Shown here piece after piece: positions 5,499 through 8,230 of a stretch of 8,230 nucleotides of DNA. The DNA comes from Planctomycetota bacterium. Its GTDB lineage: Bacteria; Planctomycetota; UBA1135. Within the stretch, counting starts at the first letter, position 1. Every line of letters starts with the position of its first letter. The position numbers were made by a program, and so were the translations under genes. The notes beneath the pieces are model-generated. The model did not search any database, had not been told where the DNA came from, and saw nothing but the letters and a program-made list of their open reading frames with translations. The stretch is taken from positions 1 through 8,230 of the forward strand of contig JACNJP010000241.1 in the NCBI GenBank assembly GCA_014382465.1, given 5' to 3'.

Positions 5499-6826
5499 GT
5501 CAGGGCCTCGAGCGCCGCCCGCAGCCGCGGCATCGCCTGGCGCACCTGCTCGACGCTGACGGCGCCGACGCTGGCGCGTGACCAGCCGTCCTCGGCGGCC
5601 TCGGCGACGCCGAAGGCGGAGAAGGGAACCAGGGCGAAGCGGGCCGCCTGGAGCAGGTACGAGCGGATGTCCTCGTTGCTGCGCAGGAGCTCGCCGCCGG
5701 GCGTGGTGCGGCCGGCGAGGTCGAAGCGGACCGACAGGTAGATGGCCCCCTGCGGCTCGATGAAGTCGACCGGGAAGCCGTCCTCCTTGAGCCGGCGCAG
5801 GCCCTCGGACAAGGCGTCGAGGCGGATCCGCACCCGCCGGACCATCTCGAGCTCCCACTCGGCCAGGGCCGGCTGGTCGTCGAGGAAGCGCGCGGTCGCC
5901 ATCTGGATCGGCTTCGGCGCCCAGGCGCCCACGTGCGTCAGCAGGGCGACGACCTTGCGCGCGATCACCGGAGGACCTACCAGCCAGCCGCAGCGCAGGC
6001 CGGTGCCGGCGAAGCCCTTGGAGACGCCGTCGGCGTGGATCACGTAGGGAGCGCACTCCGGCACCAGGGTCACCGGCGAGTAATGGCGGTGGTGGTCGAA
6101 GACGATCGGCCGGTAGATCTGGTCGAAGAGCAGGTAGAGCGGCTTCTGGCCGCTGCGGTCCCGGCGGGCGTTCTCCTCCACGAGCAGGTGGCCGAAGGCC
6201 TCGACCTCCTCGGCGGTCATCACGCCGCCGCTCGGGTTCTGCGGCGTGTTCAGCACCAGCAGCCGGGCGTCCGAGATGTGCGGTCGCAGCAGGTCGGCGG
6301 TCGGCTGGAAGGCGGTCTCCGGGCCGCACTGGACTGCGCGCACCCGCACCTGGCAGGTGTCGCGGTAGTTGTGGTTGTTCCACGACGGCACCGGGAACAG
6401 CACCAGCTCGCCCGGGTCCACCAGCAGCCGGTAGGTCGAGTAGAGCGACGGCCGCCCGCCGCTGACGATGGCGACGCCGTCGAGCGGGTAATCGAGCTGC
6501 TGGGTGCGGGCGACGTGCCTCTGCACCGCCTTGCGCAGCTCGGTCAGCCCGGCCGGCGGCGGGTAGTTGGTGTCTCCCTCCTCGATCGCCTGCTTGAGCA
6601 GCTCCTTGTAGCGCTGGGCGATCGGGAACTCGCGCGGATCGAAATCACCGACCGTCATGTTGGCGACGTCGACGCCCTGCGCCTGCAGCGCGCGGATCTC
6701 GTTGGCGATCACCAGGATCGAGGAGCCGACCATCGACTGGGCCATGGCGGAGAATCCGCGGGCCGCGGCCTCGGCGCCACAGTCCTCGGAGATCGAGATC
6801 AGGCGGGAGGGGGTCTGCACGCTCAC
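5495..6826 (-). CDS. Class I/II PLP-dependent aminotransferase (fold type I)
   Basis: Cytosolic aspartate-aminotransferase-like enzyme of 443 residues that transfers an amino group between an amino acid and a 2-oxo acid; the substrate cannot be fixed from sequence. Expected landmarks are present: NMTVGDFDP (56-64), the GDTNYPPPAGLTELRKAV region (84-101), SWNNHNY (148-154), NTPQNPSGG (193-201, with Asn197), FDQIY (234-238, Asp235 and Tyr238), the Schiff-base lysine Lys270 in GVSKGFAGTGLR with Arg278, and Arg417 for the substrate carboxylate. All key residues are intact. The GTG start at 6826 is preceded by TAAAAT at six bases and has no Shine-Dalgarno site. An internal Met28 (MAQSMVGS), near where homologues often begin, is the alternative start. 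The gene lies 40 bp after the amidohydrolase on the same strand, which suggests partial co-transcription plus its own promoter. Its stop shares CTAG with that of the convergent alkC-like gene. Confidence 0.9.
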   Translation of the reverse strand: MSVQTPSRLISISEDCGAEAAARGFSAMAQSMVGSSILVIANEIRALQAQGVDVANMTVGDFDPREFPIAQRYKELLKQAIEEGDTNYPPPAGLTELRKAVQRHVARTQQLDYPLDGVAIVSGGRPSLYSTYRLLVDPGELVLFPVPSWNNHNYRDTCQVRVRAVQCGPETAFQPTADLLRPHISDARLLVLNTPQNPSGGVMTAEEVEAFGHLLVEENARRDRSGQKPLYLLFDQIYRPIVFDHHRHYSPVTLVPECAPYVIHADGVSKGFAGTGLRCGWLVGPPVIARKVVALLTHVGAWAPKPIQMATARFLDDQPALAEWELEMVRRVRIRLDALSEGLRRLKEDGFPVDFIEPQGAIYLSVRFDLAGRTTPGGELLRSNEDIRSYLLQAARFALVPFSAFGVAEAAEDGWSRASVGAVSVEQVRQAMPRLRAALEALT

Positions 6827-6829
6827 GGG

Positions 6830-6842
6830 GCGATTTTATCGC
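6830..6842. repeat. 13-bp palindrome over the aminotransferase -10 box
   Basis: On the minus strand GCGAT-AAA-ATCGC (6830-6842) is a perfect 5-bp inverted repeat with a 3-bp centre. The -10 box TAAAAT lies inside it, so a repressor bound there would block the promoter. It is short and may be chance. A second 10-bp palindrome, GCGCCGGCGC, lies at 6844-6853 in the same 40-bp gap. Confidence 0.35.
6833..6838 (-). promoter_or_regulatory. -10 box of a probable leaderless promoter for the aminotransferase gene
   Basis: TAAAAT on the minus strand ends six bases before the GTG start (TAAAAT-CGCCCC-GTG). It is an AT-rich island in very GC-rich surroundings. No -35 hexamer is seen at 16-19 bp. The arrangement matches the alkC-like promoter almost base for base. 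Confidence 0.6.
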
Positions 6843-6866
6843 GGCGCCGGCGCTGGCCCCCCGGCA

Positions 6867-8230
6867 TCAGCGTTTCTCTTCGATGCGGGCGGCGTAGCGG
6901 TCCCGGAGCTCGGTCTGGTGGCTGCTCAACTCGACCTCCCTGCCGCCGATCCACATCCTCCGGACGACCCCGGGGAAGTCCAGCGGGTCGCCCTCGGCGA
7001 GGAAGAAGTTGGCCGCCTTGCCGACTTCGAGGCTGCCGGTGAAGGCGTCGACGCCCAGCACCTCGGCGGCGCCGAGGGTGATCGCCCGCAGGGCGGCCTC
7101 GCGGTTCCAGCCGTGGGTGGCGGCGGTCGCGGCCTGGAAGGGCAGGTTGCGGGTGACCTCGGGGTTGGCGGTCCGCAGCGCCACCTGGCAGCCGGCGTCG
7201 GCCAGCAGGCCGGGGTTGCGGTAGGGGGCGTCGAAGGGGTCGTTGTCGCCCTGCGGCAGGCTGTGCACCGGGCCGAGGATCAGCCGGGCGTGGTCGGCGG
7301 CGAAGTAGCCGGCGGCCTTCCAGGCGTCCCGGGCGCCGGCGTAGATCGGATCCAGGCTGCGCTTCCGGACCCAGGTGCGGGCGGCCATCAGGGTCCACAG
7401 GTCCTCGGCCTCGATCAGCACCGGCTTCTCGCCGCGGGCGTAAGGCAGCAGCGCCTCGAGCCGCCGGTCGCGCTCGGCCGGCGTCACACCCGCCGCGGCC
7501 AGGCGTTCGGCCCGCTGGCCGTACTCGAGCGCCGACTCGAACCAGCGGTCGAGCTCCTTCACGGTCGCGGGCTCCTCCGGCGCCTTGCCGTCCTTCGGCG
7601 CCCGCGCCCGCGGGAAGGCCAGGCACAGCGCCAGGTCGGGCACGGTGACCAGCTCCTCGCTGCTGGAGCCGTCGAGCTGGATCAGGGCCGCCTGGCCGCG
7701 GATGCGCCCCTGGGTCGGCTGGGCAAGGACGTGCGTGACGCCGTTCATGCGCGTCACCCGGTGGTGCTTGCTGTCGGCGTGGACGGCGCTGGCCAGCGAC
7801 AGGTCGGGGTGGTCGGTGCCGGTCTCGGCGTCGTCGCGCGAGGCGCGCAGGGAGCCGACCTCCCACAGGCCGGTGACGTCGCCGGCGTTGAGGAAGCCCG
7901 GGTAGAGCTGCATGCCCCCGGCGTCGACCTCGGCGCAGCCCGCGGGCAGCTCGCCCTGCCAGCGCTCGCCCAGCCAGGCGACGCGGCCGTCGCGGACCAG
8001 CAGGGCGCCGTCGAAGGCGGGCGAGGCGACCGGGTGGATGCGGGCGTTGCGGACCAGGACCGAGCGGCCGCGGCCGTTTCGGATCCAAGGCTCCCAGGCC
8101 GGGTCGTCCGGCGCCGGCGCGGCGGCGGCGGGCTCGGCGGCGGCGGGCCCGGCGGGCCCGCCCCGCGCGGCCCTCAGCCCCTTGGCCCAGGCCCGGGGCC
8201 CCGCGGCGGCGCCGCCGCCGCGGCGGGCGG
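6867..8230 (-). CDS. Amidohydrolase-family (imidazolonepropionase-like) protein, 5' end outside window
   Basis: The reading frame stays open from the TGA at 6867-6869 to the window edge, about 453 codons. It has no ATG, GTG or TTG upstream of the Met at 7911-7913. That Met falls inside the conserved block GGMQLYPGFLNAG, so the true start lies beyond 8230. The visible N-terminus is an Ala/Pro/Gly-rich linker, consistent with an exported protein. An amidohydrolase composite beta-domain follows (VLVRNARIHPV, then GALLVRDGRVAWLGE). Counting from the Met at 7913, further family blocks are TRMNGVTHVLAQPTQG (54-69), GPVHSLPQGDNDPFDAPY (214-231) and GSLEVGKAANFFLAEGDPLD (293-312). The metal-binding HxH that usually follows PGF(I/L)xA is missing: residues 5-13 read PGFLNAGDV. 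The Asp of the last metal site is also not evident, the segment reading VALRTANPE (244-252). Such degenerate members occur in this group; whether the enzyme is metal-independent, altered or inactive is unknown. It is followed 40 bp later by the aminotransferase gene. Confidence 0.82.
   Translation of the reverse strand, partial: ARRGGGAAAGPRAWAKGLRAARGGPAGPAAAEPAAAAPAPDDPAWEPWIRNGRGRSVLVRNARIHPVASPAFDGALLVRDGRVAWLGERWQGELPAGCAEVDAGGMQLYPGFLNAGDVTGLWEVGSLRASRDDAETGTDHPDLSLASAVHADSKHHRVTRMNGVTHVLAQPTQGRIRGQAALIQLDGSSSEELVTVPDLALCLAFPRARAPKDGKAPEEPATVKELDRWFESALEYGQRAERLAAAGVTPAERDRRLEALLPYARGEKPVLIEAEDLWTLMAARTWVRKRSLDPIYAGARDAWKAAGYFAADHARLILGPVHSLPQGDNDPFDAPYRNPGLLADAGCQVALRTANPEVTRNLPFQAATAATHGWNREAALRAITLGAAEVLGVDAFTGSLEVGKAANFFLAEGDPLDFPGVVRRMWIGGREVELSSHQTELRDRYAARIEEKR
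8095..8230. other. Extremely GC-rich low-complexity stretch coding the Ala/Pro/Gly linker
   Basis: GCGGCGG and CCGCCG runs dominate, with a perfect 16-bp palindrome GCGGCGGCGCCGCCGC at 8203-8218. In the minus-strand amidohydrolase frame it translates as an Ala/Gly/Pro/Arg-rich segment without stops. It is best read as a disordered linker behind a secretion signal, but it could also be error-prone sequence near a contig end. Confidence 0.5.

Noticed and set aside
5499..5520. Intrinsic terminators at the convergent gene ends
   Set aside because: There is no intergenic space and no GC stem followed by a T-run at either convergent junction.
4310..5581. A 423-codon plus-strand frame overlapping the alkC-like gene
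   Set aside because: It is out of frame with the HEAT/Ig-like protein, very rich in Arg, Gly and Pro, and lacks recognisable domains.
4197..6383. A 728-codon open frame on the minus strand spanning the alkC-like gene and part of the aminotransferase
   Set aside because: Its product is a low-complexity Arg/Ala/Gly/Pro sequence and lies antisense or out of frame to two genes with clear family motifs. Long stop-free shadow frames are expected at this GC content.
6867..7913. Start of the amidohydrolase at the Met at 7913
   Set aside because: This Met lies inside the conserved GGMQLYPGF segment, and the upstream in-frame sequence encodes the N-terminal beta-domain (VLVRNARIHPV), so the gene must begin further upstream.
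6823..8088. A 421-codon minus-strand frame over the amidohydrolase
   Set aside because: Its Arg/Pro-rich product has no family motifs. The neighbouring frame carries the conserved amidohydrolase blocks.
1..8230. Defence island, CRISPR array, prophage, insertion sequence or tRNA gene
   Set aside because: No spaced identical repeats, transposase or integrase motifs, terminal inverted repeats or tRNA-like folds were seen. The genes are ordinary metabolic, repair, modification and envelope functions.

Overview
The window is very GC-rich, densely packed bacterial DNA. It holds seven protein genes and no RNA gene, CRISPR array or recognisable mobile element. The GC content, the secreted proteins, the apparent leaderless promoters and the amidohydrolase subtype fit a high-GC environmental phylum such as Acidobacteriota or a neighbour. 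That assignment is an inference, because no phylogenetic marker is present. The gene at each end runs off the window.

Layout: (1) 1-1690, minus strand: a small secreted Cys-rich, Pro-rich protein followed by a TolC-family outer-membrane lipoprotein, probably the start of a (possibly metal) efflux operon that continues beyond position 1. (2) 1801-2775, plus strand: a TrmB-like tRNA (guanine-N7) methyltransferase with altered catalytic positions and a C-terminal extension of about 110 residues. (3) 2765-4147, minus strand: an exported protein with about six regularly spaced repeats, read as a beta-propeller. (4) 4326-5498, plus strand: an AlkC-type HEAT-repeat DNA alkylation-repair protein with a C-terminal Ig-like domain; Trp175 and Asp214 of the presumed active site are present but the expected Glu is Ala132. 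(5) 5495-6826, minus strand: a complete fold-type I PLP aminotransferase. (6) 6867-8230, minus strand: a truncated amidohydrolase (imidazolonepropionase-like) lacking the usual HxH metal motif.

Both convergent pairs overlap at their 3' ends: 11 bp for trmB/propeller, and the 4-bp palindrome CTAG, holding both stop codons, for alkC/aminotransferase. There is therefore no room for ordinary intergenic terminators. The alkC-like gene and the aminotransferase both begin with GTG preceded at 6 nt by a TANNNT box, with nearly the same 15 bases (TAGACTGGCCCCGTG and TAAAATCGCCCCGTG). This looks like leaderless transcription.

The genes do not form one obvious pathway. The likeliest functional pairings are the Cys-rich protein with the TolC-like protein, and perhaps the amidohydrolase with the aminotransferase in amino-acid or peptide-derivative catabolism. 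I found no convincing new defence or mobile system. The most unusual signals are the matched leaderless promoters, the catalytic substitutions in three enzymes, and the Cys-rich protein with a 51-bp internal duplication.
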